Assembly (NCBI RefSeq): GCF_024758505.1
Contig: NZ_CP077970.1
Location: 5,890,001 to 5,954,000 of the forward strand
Reading direction: 5' to 3'
Origin: Bradyrhizobium arachidis
GTDB taxonomy: Bacteria; Pseudomonadota; Alphaproteobacteria; Rhizobiales; Xanthobacteraceae
Length of the DNA: 64,000 nucleotides
The position numbers were made by a program, and so were the translations under genes. Under the pieces are notes generated by a model. That model made no database searches. It had not been told where the DNA came from and worked only from the letters and a program-made list of their open reading frames with translations. Positions 7,670-15,964 of the stretch are shown piece by piece; the first letter of the stretch is position 1, and each line of letters opens with the position of its first letter.

Positions 7670-8932
7670 TCACTTGGCGGGCTTGTACCACTTGTCGAGG
7701 CCGTCCTGGAGCTGCTTGCCGGCAGCATCGGGCGTCAGCTTGCCGTTGACGACCTGCGCGGACACGTTCCAGAGCTCGTTTTCCAGATTCGGCGTACCGC
7801 GCGACAGGATCTGATACGAGTTGCGGATAGTTGACTTGCAGATCTGGCGCCATCCGACCATCGTCGCGGCGACGTCGTCGTCCACCTTCACCGGAGTCTT
7901 GGCAAGGGGGAAGAAGCCGGGAAGCGCGTTGGCGTAGATCGTTGCGAATTCCGGCGTCGTCAGCCATTCCAGGAACTTCTTTGCGTCTTCCTTGTTCTTC
8001 GACGCTGCGTTGACGCCCATCGCGATGTCGGTGTGATCGGAGATATAGCAATCCGTCGTGCCGGCCGGCTGCGGCGGCGGGAATGCACCCATGGCGAATT
8101 TCGCCTGGCCGCGGAACGTTGAGATATCCCACGAGCCAGCCGCATAGATCGCGCCCTTGCCGAGCGAGAACAGGTTCTGACTGTCAGCGTAGGTCTGCGC
8201 CTGGAAGCCCGATCCAAGATACGGCGCCCAGCTTGCGATCTCCTTGAAGGCCGCAACGTATTGCGGGTCGGTCAGCTTCTCCTTGCCCGCAATCAGATTG
8301 GCGCGACCGGTCTCGCCCTTCCAATAGTCGGGACCGACGTTCTGAAATCCCATGGTCGCAGCCTCCCACTGGTCAGCCGTGCCCATCACCAGCGGGACGT
8401 AGGTCCCGTCCTTCTTCAGCTTCTCGAGTACGGCGTGAAACTCCTCGAGCGTCTTCGGCTCGGACACGCCGACCTTGGCGAAAGCTTCCTTGTTGTAGAT
8501 GAACCCGGCGATGACGGAGGCGATCGGGACGCAGAACGTGGTTTTGCCGTCGTCGGTTTGCCATGCGGCCTTTGCGACATCGGAGAAATTGTCCATGCCC
8601 TTGATGCCGTCGACCCCGTCGAGCTGGCGCTTCTGGTAGAGCGCGAGCGAGGCGTCGAACGGACGGCACGTGATGAGGTCGCCGGCGGTGCCGCCATCGA
8701 GCCGCGCGTTGAGGGCGGCGTTGTATTCCTTGGGCGCCGAGGGCGCGAATTCGATCTTGATGTCGGGATATTGCTTGTTGAAGGCGGGAATGATTTTCGA
8801 GTTCCAGATGTCGGCGTCGTCATTGCGCCAGCTCTCGATCTTCAACGAGCCTGCCTGGGCCGACGAAAGCCCCGCAAGCAATGCCAACGCGGCAGCCTCA
8901 GCTCCCATTGCAGCCTTGAATGTCCGTCTCAT
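7670..8932 (-). CDS. Extracellular solute-binding protein of CUT1 sugar ABC transporter
   Basis: Periplasmic binding protein (SBP_bac_1 family), 420 residues, for the amino-sugar importer. The start at 8932 gives a clean signal peptide (MRRTFKAAMGAEAAALALLAGLSSAQAG) and has a GGGAG ribosome site just upstream; a longer frame to 8995 would put non-signal sequence first. The body has the usual SBP_bac_1 pattern: IESWRNDDADIW near the N-terminus, DLITCRPFDASLA, and YAAGSWDIS in the middle. It starts 2 bases after the MurQ-like stop, so the two are translationally coupled. Context suggests MurNAc, GlcNAc or a chito-/muro-oligosaccharide as ligand. Confidence 0.93.
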   Translation of the reverse strand: MRRTFKAAMGAEAAALALLAGLSSAQAGSLKIESWRNDDADIWNSKIIPAFNKQYPDIKIEFAPSAPKEYNAALNARLDGGTAGDLITCRPFDASLALYQKRQLDGVDGIKGMDNFSDVAKAAWQTDDGKTTFCVPIASVIAGFIYNKEAFAKVGVSEPKTLEEFHAVLEKLKKDGTYVPLVMGTADQWEAATMGFQNVGPDYWKGETGRANLIAGKEKLTDPQYVAAFKEIASWAPYLGSGFQAQTYADSQNLFSLGKGAIYAAGSWDISTFRGQAKFAMGAFPPPQPAGTTDCYISDHTDIAMGVNAASKNKEDAKKFLEWLTTPEFATIYANALPGFFPLAKTPVKVDDDVAATMVGWRQICKSTIRNSYQILSRGTPNLENELWNVSAQVVNGKLTPDAAGKQLQDGLDKWYKPAK

Positions 8933-8933
8933 G

Positions 8934-9875
8934 CTACGCTCCCTTATTCGGGCCTTCGCCCTTGATCTCGTTGACGCCTGCGCGGCGCAATGCATCGTCT
9001 ATCCGGCCTTTCGCAGCAGCGAGACACGTGACCGCCTCGCTCACGGTGACGATACCGCAGGCAATCAGGATCGCCGGCTTGACCTCGCCGCCAGCCTCGC
9101 GCAGCGCCGCTTCCGCTTTGGTATCGCTGACGCCGGCGATTGTTGCGACGATCCCGCGCGCCCGCTCGCGTAATTTCGCATTATCGGCCTTCAGATTGAC
9201 CATCAGGCCCTGATGGATGTGGCCAAGCTCGAATCCCATCAATGATGAGAGCATGCCGAGCGCGGCCTTTTGCGCAGCTCCGGCCGCGAGCCGGGTCGAG
9301 CCGCGCAGCGCCTCCTCCCCGCTCTCGAGCAAGATCGACGCGTCGGCACCGACGAGCAAAGGCGAACCTGGACGATGCGCAATGCCGATCACGAAGGCGC
9401 CGCGGCGGCGCGCCTCCGCGGCGGCCGCGACGGTGAACGGCGTCGAGCCGCTCGCCGATACGACGATCACGGCATCACCAGAGAGGTCACCCAGCCCGGA
9501 CATGGCCTGCTCGCCGGCTGCGGCATCATCCTCCGCGGCCCCATCGATACGGAACGCCTCGGCGGTCCCGCCGGGCAGGACAATTGCGATGCGGCTCTGC
9601 TCAAGGCCGAACGTGCCAGGAAGTTCGGCGGCATCTTCGGCCGCCGCGAGACCGGAAGAACCTGCACCCGCATAGACCAGACGCCCGCCTGCTCGCCAGA
9701 TCGCGGCGAGGCGAAGCGCGGCGGCGCGGATGTCGCCGGAGGCAGCCGCGACCGAAGCGATCGCTCGGCGGTAGGACGCGAGCATCGCCTCCGCGAACGT
9801 CGCCTCATCGATCCCGACACCGCCGGTGTGGCGGCACCTCTCTCCGTCCGTCTCCAAGCTCGGCAGTACCGACAT
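8934..9875 (-). CDS. murQ: N-acetylmuramic acid 6-phosphate etherase (MurQ family)
   Basis: SIS-fold enzyme that splits MurNAc-6-phosphate into GlcNAc-6-phosphate and D-lactate. The phosphate-binding loop GAGSSG is at residues 70-75. Two glutamates, E84 (in AAELPGTFG) and E115 (in GAAEDD), align with the known catalytic pair of MurQ (E83/E114 in E. coli). The GSTRLAAGAAQK and MVNLKADNAKLRERA blocks are also MurQ-like. About 313 residues, normal length. The ATG at 9875 is chosen from family length; an ATG at 9926 would add 17 unrelated residues, and neither has a strong ribosome site. It is first in the ABC transporter operon and divergent from the kinase-nagA operon. Confidence 0.85.
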   Translation of the reverse strand: MSVLPSLETDGERCRHTGGVGIDEATFAEAMLASYRRAIASVAAASGDIRAAALRLAAIWRAGGRLVYAGAGSSGLAAAEDAAELPGTFGLEQSRIAIVLPGGTAEAFRIDGAAEDDAAAGEQAMSGLGDLSGDAVIVVSASGSTPFTVAAAAEARRRGAFVIGIAHRPGSPLLVGADASILLESGEEALRGSTRLAAGAAQKAALGMLSSLMGFELGHIHQGLMVNLKADNAKLRERARGIVATIAGVSDTKAEAALREAGGEVKPAILIACGIVTVSEAVTCLAAAKGRIDDALRRAGVNEIKGEGPNKGA

Positions 9876-9876
9876 C

Positions 9877-9938
9877 GTGAATACCAATGGTAGATACCTC
9901 TTGTATTTGTTTTTGCCACGTGACATACCACTTGTCTA
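9877..9938. promoter_or_regulatory. Candidate GntR-family operator repeats between the divergent amino-sugar operons
   Basis: Three ATACC elements lie in the divergent intergenic region at 9881-9885, 9894-9898 and 9925-9929. Two extend to a larger shared motif, GTGAATACCAAT (9877-9888) and GTGACATACCACT (9920-9932). The second and third also share ATACC(T/A)CTTGT(A/C)T, 11 of 13 bases, spaced 31 bp. On the minus strand these read ATTGGTAT-like, similar to known NagR/YvoA (GntR-HutC) sites. The regulator encoded at 10838 is the natural candidate; binding is inferred. Confidence 0.5.
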
Positions 9939-9968
9939 GAGGCGTTAAGAAATTTTTTAGGAGGCTCC

Positions 9969-10847
9969 TTGGCGACGGCCCAGTTCTTCCTCGGTGTGGA
10001 CGGCGGCGCGACCCGTTGCCGCGCGAGACTGCGGGATTCGTCGGGCCGCGAGCTCGGGCGCGGCCTCGGGCCGGCTTCGAACATCTATCTCGATTTCGAC
10101 GAGGCCATGCAGGTCGTCCGTGAAACGATCAAGTCCACGATCGCCGCGGGCGCGCCAAGGCAGGAGATCGCAGTCGGCCTCAGCCTTGCCGGGCTTTCGG
10201 ACGACAAGGAAGCCGAGCGCGTCTCCAGCGCCCTGCCCGGCTTTGCGCGCATCGTCGCCGTCAATGATGCTGTCGCCGCCTGCGTAGGCGCCAATGGCCT
10301 CGGCGACGGCGGCCTGATCATCGCGGGCACGGGCTCGGCGGGTATCGCGCGCGTGGGAGCGCGAACGACCATCATCGGCGGACGCGGCTTCTGGCTCGGC
10401 GACGACGGATCTGCCGCACGCCTCGGCGAATCGGCGTTGCGCGCGACGCTGCGTGCGATCGATGGCCTCGAGCCGATGAGCGGACTTGCGCAAGCGCTCG
10501 GGCGCCATTTCGATGACGATCCATTGCGGATGAGCCGTTGGGCAGCGGACGCGAGGCCCAGTGACTACGGTGCCTTCGCACCCCAGATCCTGGACGTCGC
10601 CAGGTCCGGAGATGCGCGCGCGCGCGAAATTGTCGGCGAAGCAGCCAGCGCGATAGCGGCGCTCGCGAACGCGTTGAATGCGCTTGGCGCCCAGCGCATT
10701 GCGCTCGCCGGCGGCTTCGGTGAGCCCTTGCGCCCCTTTTTGCCGCCTGATGTGGCCAAGCGCCTCGCCGCGCCCCGGCGCGACGCGGTCGACGGCGCGA
10801 TCCTGCTCGCTGGCGGAACGCTCGCGGAGGACGCGGCATGTCCATGA
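9969..10847 (+). CDS. BadF/BadG/BcrA/BcrD-type sugar kinase (GlcNAc/MurNAc kinase-like)
   Basis: ATP-dependent amino-sugar kinase of the actin-like ATPase fold, 292 residues. The phosphate loop is LGVDGGATRCRARLRD near residue 8 and the adenosine region has LIIAGTGSAGI. It starts with TTG at 9969, four bases after a perfect AGGAGG. As the importer is an ABC system, the sugar arrives unphosphorylated and this kinase would make MurNAc-6-P and/or GlcNAc-6-P for MurQ and NagA. MurK of Clostridium is a precedent for dual specificity. The specificity here is inference. Confidence 0.85.
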   Translation: MATAQFFLGVDGGATRCRARLRDSSGRELGRGLGPASNIYLDFDEAMQVVRETIKSTIAAGAPRQEIAVGLSLAGLSDDKEAERVSSALPGFARIVAVNDAVAACVGANGLGDGGLIIAGTGSAGIARVGARTTIIGGRGFWLGDDGSAARLGESALRATLRAIDGLEPMSGLAQALGRHFDDDPLRMSRWAADARPSDYGAFAPQILDVARSGDARAREIVGEAASAIAALANALNALGAQRIALAGGFGEPLRPFLPPDVAKRLAAPRRDAVDGAILLAGGTLAEDAACP

Positions 10848-11593
10848 CGGTCGAAACCGCGCCGGGCCAGAAGCTCTATCGTGCCGTGGTCGACGCGCTT
10901 CGGCGCGAGATTGAGACCGGACGCTTCGCAGAGACGCAATTGCTTCCGGCCGAGCGCGTATTGTGCGAGCTGCTCGACGTCTCGCGCACCACGCTGCGCA
11001 AGGCGATTGCCGATCTGATCGCCGAAGGCGTGCTGTTTCACCGCCACGGCGCCGGCACCTTTATCCATCGCGCGACGCCGCGCGTCGAGCAACCCTCCTC
11101 GCGCCTGACGAGTTTCACGGAAGACATGCGGTTGCGCGGATTGGAGGCGAGTTCGCGCGAGCTCGAGCGCGGCGTGTTCCTGCCGACACCGGAAGAGTCC
11201 ATGATGCTTGGCGTACGGCCGAACGAACGTGTGTTCCGGCTCGGCCGCCTGCGCCTGGCCGACGGTTCGCCCATGGCGATCGAGCGCGCCGCCGTGCCTA
11301 TACGCTTTCTTCCTGAACAAGATTCGGTCGGCGGCTCGCTTTACGAGGCGCTCTCCGCGCGAGGCTTCAAGCCCGCCCGGGGCTTGCAGCGCTTGCGTGC
11401 GACCCTCGTCGATCATGCGGATGCGGAACTGCTCGGCGTCGCACCGGACAGCCCGGCGCTCTATATCCAGCGCATCGCCTATCTTGCCGACGGATCCTGC
11501 GTCGAGTTCACGAAATCCTGGTACCGCGCCGACGCCTATGATTTCGTCTCTGAACTCACGCTGTCGCCACCGGCTCGAAAGGCGCACCGATGA
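10838..11593 (+). CDS. GntR-family (HutC/UTRA) transcriptional regulator, NagR-like
   Basis: Repressor-type regulator of 251 residues. The N-terminal winged helix-turn-helix is LLPAERVLCELLDVSRTTLRKA with the wing GVLFHRHGAGTFI. The C-terminal UTRA ligand domain runs from about residue 85 (LTSFTEDMRLRGLEASS) to the end. UTRA regulators of amino-sugar operons sense GlcNAc-6-P or GlcN-6-P. It overlaps the kinase gene by 10 bases and the next gene by 4, so it is in the operon it probably controls; ATACC-type repeats in the divergent promoter region are candidate targets. Confidence 0.92.
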   Translation: MSMTVETAPGQKLYRAVVDALRREIETGRFAETQLLPAERVLCELLDVSRTTLRKAIADLIAEGVLFHRHGAGTFIHRATPRVEQPSSRLTSFTEDMRLRGLEASSRELERGVFLPTPEESMMLGVRPNERVFRLGRLRLADGSPMAIERAAVPIRFLPEQDSVGGSLYEALSARGFKPARGLQRLRATLVDHADAELLGVAPDSPALYIQRIAYLADGSCVEFTKSWYRADAYDFVSELTLSPPARKAHR

Positions 11594-12615
11594 CGACCCA
11601 CATGCTTCAGGAGATCGGCGAGGCAGGCGATGCGGTCGCGCGCCAGCTTAGCCAGAATGCGGAGCGGCTTGCTGAACTTGGGGCGCGTCTACGCCGCCTC
11701 GATCCGCCGCTCGTCGCGACAATCGCCCGCGGCTCGTCGGATTGCTGCGCGCTCTATCTGAAATACCTCGTCGAGATTGTTTCGGGGGTGCCCTGTGCCT
11801 CCATCGGCCCCTCCATCGCGACGCTTTATCGTACGCCGATGCGGCTCGAAGGCGGCGTTTCCGTCGCGATCTCGCAATCGGGACGCAGCCCCGACATCGT
11901 CGAAATGCAGCGGTCCGCACGACGCGGCGGTGCGCTGGCCGTCGCACTGGTCAACGACGTGGCCTCGCCGCTCGCGCAAGAGGCCGAACTGCTGCTGCCG
12001 TTGTGCGCAGGCACGGAATGTTCCGTCGCCGCGACCAAATCGATGGTTGCAGGTCTCGTCGCGGGCGCGAGCCTGGTCGCGGCCTGGCGCCAGGATCGGC
12101 AGCTCGCAGACGCCCTCTCCGGCCTGCCGGACGTCCTGCGCGGGCAAGCGGCGCCGCCGCCCGCGGCGATACTCGAGAGGCTCGCAAATGCCCGCAGCGC
12201 TTTCGTACTCGGTCGCGGCGCGACGCTTGCGATCGCCGCAGAGGCGGCTCTGAAGCTCAAGGAAACCTGCGCAATTCACGCCGAGGCCTATTCCGCGGCC
12301 GAGGTGCTGCATGGCCCGGCCGAACTTGTGGACTCCGGCTTTCCCGTCATCGCCTTCCTGCCGTCCGACGCAGCACGAGAGGGAATGCTGGCGACGCTCG
12401 CGGCACTGACCCAGGCCGGCGCGGCGGTGATCACGATCGAGGCGAGCGGCGCTGATGAGGCGGATCGTCTCGCGACGGCAAAAGTCGAGGCGACGCTGCT
12501 GGAGCCCATCGTCATGATCCACCGCTTCTACCGCCTTGCCGAAGCGCTTTCGCTCCGGCTCGGGCGCGATCCCGACTGCCCGCGCAACCTGCGCAAGGTG
12601 ACGGAGACTGTTTGA
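11590..12615 (+). CDS. SIS-domain glucosamine-6-phosphate deaminase (NagB-II type)
   Basis: Two tandem SIS domains, 341 residues, resembling the isomerase half of GlmS without its glutaminase domain. Such proteins (NagB-II/AgaS) convert GlcN-6-P to fructose-6-P and ammonia. Visible motifs are IARGSSDCCALYLKYLVE, SQSGRSPDIVEM (phosphate binding), AGTECSVAATKS and HAEAYSAAEVLHGPAEL, all counterparts of GlmS active-site segments. It overlaps the regulator stop by 4 bases (ATGA) and nagA by one base. Position between the regulator and nagA strongly supports a catabolic rather than biosynthetic role. Confidence 0.9.
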   Translation: MTTHMLQEIGEAGDAVARQLSQNAERLAELGARLRRLDPPLVATIARGSSDCCALYLKYLVEIVSGVPCASIGPSIATLYRTPMRLEGGVSVAISQSGRSPDIVEMQRSARRGGALAVALVNDVASPLAQEAELLLPLCAGTECSVAATKSMVAGLVAGASLVAAWRQDRQLADALSGLPDVLRGQAAPPPAAILERLANARSAFVLGRGATLAIAAEAALKLKETCAIHAEAYSAAEVLHGPAELVDSGFPVIAFLPSDAAREGMLATLAALTQAGAAVITIEASGADEADRLATAKVEATLLEPIVMIHRFYRLAEALSLRLGRDPDCPRNLRKVTETV

Positions 12616-13781
12616 TGACCGTTCTGTCCGGTGCGCGGATTTTTGATGGCGAGCGTTTTCTCGACGACCACGCAGTTGTCGTCGAAGGCGGGCACATCGC
12701 GGCAGTCGTCCCTCACTCCGAGAGACCTCACGGCGCCGCGCGCGATCTCGGCGGCGGCCTGCTCGCGCCCGGCTATATCGATGTGCAGGTCAACGGTGGC
12801 GGGGGCGTTCTATTCAACGAGGACCCGACAGCCGAAGGCATCTCCCGCATCGCCGCTGCACATCGCCAACACGGCACCGTCGGACTGCTGCCGACGCTGG
12901 TGACCGACACACCGCAGCTGATGGCGGCGGCGATCGCCGCCGCGCGCGAAGCGCGGCACTCGACCCCGGCGACCCTCGGCATCCATCTGGAAGGGCCCTT
13001 TCTGGACCCGCTCCGCAAGGGCGCGCATGAGCTCCGATACATCCGTGACCTTGAGCCCGGCGACCTCGCGACCATCGCCAACGCGAATTGCGGGGCGGTC
13101 ATACTGACGCTCGCGCCCAATCGGGTCCGCGCGGAGAGCATTGCCGAACTCGCGCGGCATGGCGTGCTCGTCTCGCTCGGTCACTCCGATGCAAGCTACG
13201 CGGAGGCATGCGCGGCTGTCAAAGCCGGCGCACGGGCGTTTACCCATCTCTTCAATGCCATGAGCGCGCCCGCCGGCCGCGAGCCAGGCATGGTCGGCGC
13301 GGCGCTCGATCTCACCGAGGCTTACGTTGGAATCATCGCGGATGGTCATCACGTGCACGAGGCGAACTTGCGTATCGCCTTCGCCGCCAAGCGACACGAT
13401 CGTTTCATGCTGATTACGGATGCAATGCCACCGGCGGCCGGCGGGCCCGATCAGTTCGATCTACAGGGCCGCCGCGTGTCTCGTGCAGACGGCTGCCTGC
13501 GGCTCGAGGATGGAACGCTCGCAGGCTCGGTTCTAACCATGGACGAAGCCGTACGCTATGCTGTCAACGTCGTGCGACTCGATCTCACCGACGCCCTCGC
13601 GATGGCGTCGCGCGTTCCGGCGACGTTTCTCCGGCGCGACGCGGAACTTGGCCGTATCGCACCAGGCTATCTCGCGAGCCTTGTACATCTCGACGACGAT
13701 TTGCGCGTGCTCGAAACCTGGATCGAGGGCCGGCCAACCGCCGACGGCTCCAAGCGCGACGAGCTGGCAGGCAACACCTGA
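12615..13781 (+). CDS. nagA: N-acetylglucosamine-6-phosphate deacetylase
   Basis: Amidohydrolase that removes acetate from GlcNAc-6-P, giving GlcN-6-P for the preceding deaminase. 388 residues, normal for NagA. Metal and catalytic residues sit in HLEGPFLDPLRKGAHE, LGHSDASYAEA, FTHLFNAMSAPAGREPG (substrate loop) and ITDAMPPAAG (catalytic Asp). The ATG at 12615 overlaps the deaminase stop codon (TGATG); a TTG one codon earlier is possible but less likely. Central step of the amino-sugar pathway encoded here. Confidence 0.95.
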   Translation: MTVLSGARIFDGERFLDDHAVVVEGGHIAAVVPHSERPHGAARDLGGGLLAPGYIDVQVNGGGGVLFNEDPTAEGISRIAAAHRQHGTVGLLPTLVTDTPQLMAAAIAAAREARHSTPATLGIHLEGPFLDPLRKGAHELRYIRDLEPGDLATIANANCGAVILTLAPNRVRAESIAELARHGVLVSLGHSDASYAEACAAVKAGARAFTHLFNAMSAPAGREPGMVGAALDLTEAYVGIIADGHHVHEANLRIAFAAKRHDRFMLITDAMPPAAGGPDQFDLQGRRVSRADGCLRLEDGTLAGSVLTMDEAVRYAVNVVRLDLTDALAMASRVPATFLRRDAELGRIAPGYLASLVHLDDDLRVLETWIEGRPTADGSKRDELAGNT

Positions 13782-13800
13782 CTGAGGGACCGATCGAGCC

Positions 13801-14892
13801 ATGTCCTCGCCCTCCATTTCGACCGCACAGAAGGTTCGCGTTCTCGTGGTTGGCCTCGGCACGATGGGAACCAGCCATGCCCGCGCCTACAGATCGGTCG
13901 AGGGATTTGAGCTCGTCGGCCTTTGCACCCCCCGCGCAGCCGATCGCGACGATCTCGAGGCCGAGTTTCCCGCTCTTCCGCGCTTCGAAAGCTTCGACGA
14001 GGCGCTCACCAGCCTGCGTCCCGATGCCGTCGCGATCTGCACCTACACGGAGCATCACGCCGCCATGGCCTTGCAGGCTTTCGCCGCAGGTGCGCATGTT
14101 TTCTGCGAAAAGCCGCTGGCCAACACGCTCGAGGCCGCGCGACAGGTCGTCGGCGCTGCACGTACGGCCGGAAAGGCGCTGCTGATCGGCTATATCCTGC
14201 GCGTGCATCCCGCATGGTCGCGCTTCGTCGAGATCGGCCGGACGCTCGGAAAGCCGCTCGTGATGCGCATGAATCTCAACCAGCAGTCTGCGGGCTCCTT
14301 CTGGGAGGTTCATAAGAAGCTCATGCGGTCGACTTCGCCGATCGTCGATTGCGGCGTCCATTACGTCGACATCATGTGCCAGGTGACGCGAGCGCGTCCC
14401 GTCGCGGTCCACGCGGTCGGGGCGCGGCTGACGAGCGAGATCGCGCCGGCCATGTACAATTACGGCCATCTTCACATCATGTTCGACGACGGATCCGTCG
14501 GCTGGTACGAGGTCGGCTGGGGTCCGATGATGAGCGAGACCGCTCATTTCGTGAAGGACATGATCGGCCCGAACGGCAGCGTGTCGATCATCGCGAAAGA
14601 GAGCACCGATGCGGGCGCGCGTTCTGCGGACCATGACACGCATACGCGGACCAACGCCCTTCGCATCCATCACGCGGCGCGCGACACCGAAGACCGCTTT
14701 GCGAAGCCAGATGAGTTGATCTCGACCACAGACGAACCCGGCCATCAGGAGCTCTGCGAGCGCGAGCAGCGGCTGTTTCTGAGTGCGATCCGTGGCGAGA
14801 TCGACCTATCCAACGAGGACGCGATCAACTCACTCCGCATCGTCTTTGCCGCCGATGAGAGCGTTCGGAGCGGGGAAGTCGTCCGCCTGTAG
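13801..14892 (+). CDS. Gfo/Idh/MocA-family oxidoreductase
   Basis: NAD(P)-dependent sugar oxidoreductase, 363 residues. The N-terminal Rossmann fold is VLVVGLGTMGTSHARAY and the family motif CEKPLANTLEAAR is at about residue 101. The C-terminal half carries the GFO_IDH_MocA C domain (PIVDCGVHYVDIMCQV). It follows nagA by 19 bases on the same strand, so it is probably the last gene of the amino-sugar operon and may oxidise, epimerise or hydrolyse a modified amino sugar. The exact reaction cannot be read from sequence. Confidence 0.87.
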   Translation: MSSPSISTAQKVRVLVVGLGTMGTSHARAYRSVEGFELVGLCTPRAADRDDLEAEFPALPRFESFDEALTSLRPDAVAICTYTEHHAAMALQAFAAGAHVFCEKPLANTLEAARQVVGAARTAGKALLIGYILRVHPAWSRFVEIGRTLGKPLVMRMNLNQQSAGSFWEVHKKLMRSTSPIVDCGVHYVDIMCQVTRARPVAVHAVGARLTSEIAPAMYNYGHLHIMFDDGSVGWYEVGWGPMMSETAHFVKDMIGPNGSVSIIAKESTDAGARSADHDTHTRTNALRIHHAARDTEDRFAKPDELISTTDEPGHQELCEREQRLFLSAIRGEIDLSNEDAINSLRIVFAADESVRSGEVVRL

Positions 14893-14993
14893 ACGATCGA
14901 ATGCGTCTCGCCGCGCCCCCCGGAACGGACAGAGAAATACCCAGGCAACCCACATCACTGCGCGACAGGGAGCGTAGGCACACATGGGACATC

Positions 14994-15812
14994 TCAATAC
15001 GAGCCGGCATGTAGCCCCGGCCTGCGCAAGGCAGCATCGAACGGGTTGATCTTCGCCGCCAGCGCCTCGGCCTCGCGCCTCAGCACCTGGACCACAGTCG
15101 GCAAACGCTCGGCATTCAGCCGCTCGACTGTGGTGCCGATGCTGATCGCGGCGAGCGGCCGCCGCTCGCGGTCAAGGATCGCAACGGCAACACCGGCCAT
15201 ACCCGGCAGGAGCCCCGTCCCGCGCGCGGCGCAGCCGCTTTCCTGCACCCGTTCGATTTCGTTGCGGAAGAACACCTCGTCAAACGGGCCAAAATTGAGG
15301 AGACGCGGCAGGTTGAAGCGGATCACCTCCTCACGTTCCGCCTCCGGCAGGTAAGCGAGGATTGCCATGCTACCCTGTCCGACCCCGAGGATCACTTTGC
15401 CCCCGATATCGCCCGTAAAGGAGCGGATCGGTACCGGTCCCTCACAGCGATCGAGGCAGACCGCATCATATCCGCTGCGTACCAGCAGGAACACCGTGTC
15501 GCCCAACGCCGCCGACAGCCGCAACAGCGCAGGGCGGCAAACCTCGCGCAGATTGCCAGGGTTCCCGGCGCGGGCGGCGAGCGAAAAGAACTCGATGCCG
15601 AGCCGATAATACTTGTTGCGCGCATCCTGTTCGACCAAGCCTTCATCGATCAGCATGCGCAGCAACCTGTGCGCCGAAGCCGGAGTCACGCCGGCCGCCT
15701 CGGCCGCATTCGTCAGCCGCATACCCTCGCCACCCCTCGCGGCCAGCGCACGCAGCAAGGCCACGGCGCGCGGCAGACTTCCAGAAGGCCCAACGCCGGA
15801 AACATCATCCAT
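14994..15812 (-). CDS. IclR-family transcriptional regulator
   Basis: Regulator of 272 residues. An N-terminal winged helix-turn-helix (about 12-70; AEAAGVTPASAHRLLRMLIDEG) is followed by the IclR effector domain (about 85-260; GDTVFLLVRSGYDAVCLDR, GVGVGQGSMAILAY-like segment, ARGTGLLPGMAGVAVAILD). It is divergent from the transporter/dehydrogenase operon at 15965, so it most likely controls that operon in response to its substrate or a breakdown product. A GGAG ribosome site is 12 bases from the start. Confidence 0.92.
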   Translation of the reverse strand: MDDVSGVGPSGSLPRAVALLRALAARGGEGMRLTNAAEAAGVTPASAHRLLRMLIDEGLVEQDARNKYYRLGIEFFSLAARAGNPGNLREVCRPALLRLSAALGDTVFLLVRSGYDAVCLDRCEGPVPIRSFTGDIGGKVILGVGQGSMAILAYLPEAEREEVIRFNLPRLLNFGPFDEVFFRNEIERVQESGCAARGTGLLPGMAGVAVAILDRERRPLAAISIGTTVERLNAERLPTVVQVLRREAEALAAKINPFDAALRRPGLHAGSY

Positions 15813-15852
15813 CTATTGAAAATACTCCCTGCACGGCGGCGCCTTCATTACA

Positions 15853-15906
15853 CATATCGGAAAAATGGCACCTAGTGTTTGCGCATATTGGAATATGGCA
15901 TTGACA
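15853..15906 (+). promoter_or_regulatory. Tandem operator-like repeats and -35 element upstream of the dehydrogenase/transporter operon
   Basis: Two near-identical elements, CATATCGGAAAAATGGCA (15853-15870) and CATATTGGAATATGGCA (15884-15900), start 31 bp apart, about three helical turns. The second abuts a perfect TTGACA (15901-15906) that could be the -35 box; no convincing -10 was seen. The position between the divergent IclR gene and the operon makes them good IclR-protein sites. Binding is inferred. Confidence 0.5.
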
Positions 15907-15964
15907 CGACGCGGAGCAAAGACCTGAATAGCAGGTGACGTCCTCGCTCCGGCAGTCCAGCCCC

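Noticed and set aside
15866..15882. TGGCACC-type sigma-54 promoter in the IclR region
   Set aside because: GG and GC are 12 bases apart, which RpoN does not tolerate; the sequence is better explained as part of the repeated operator element.
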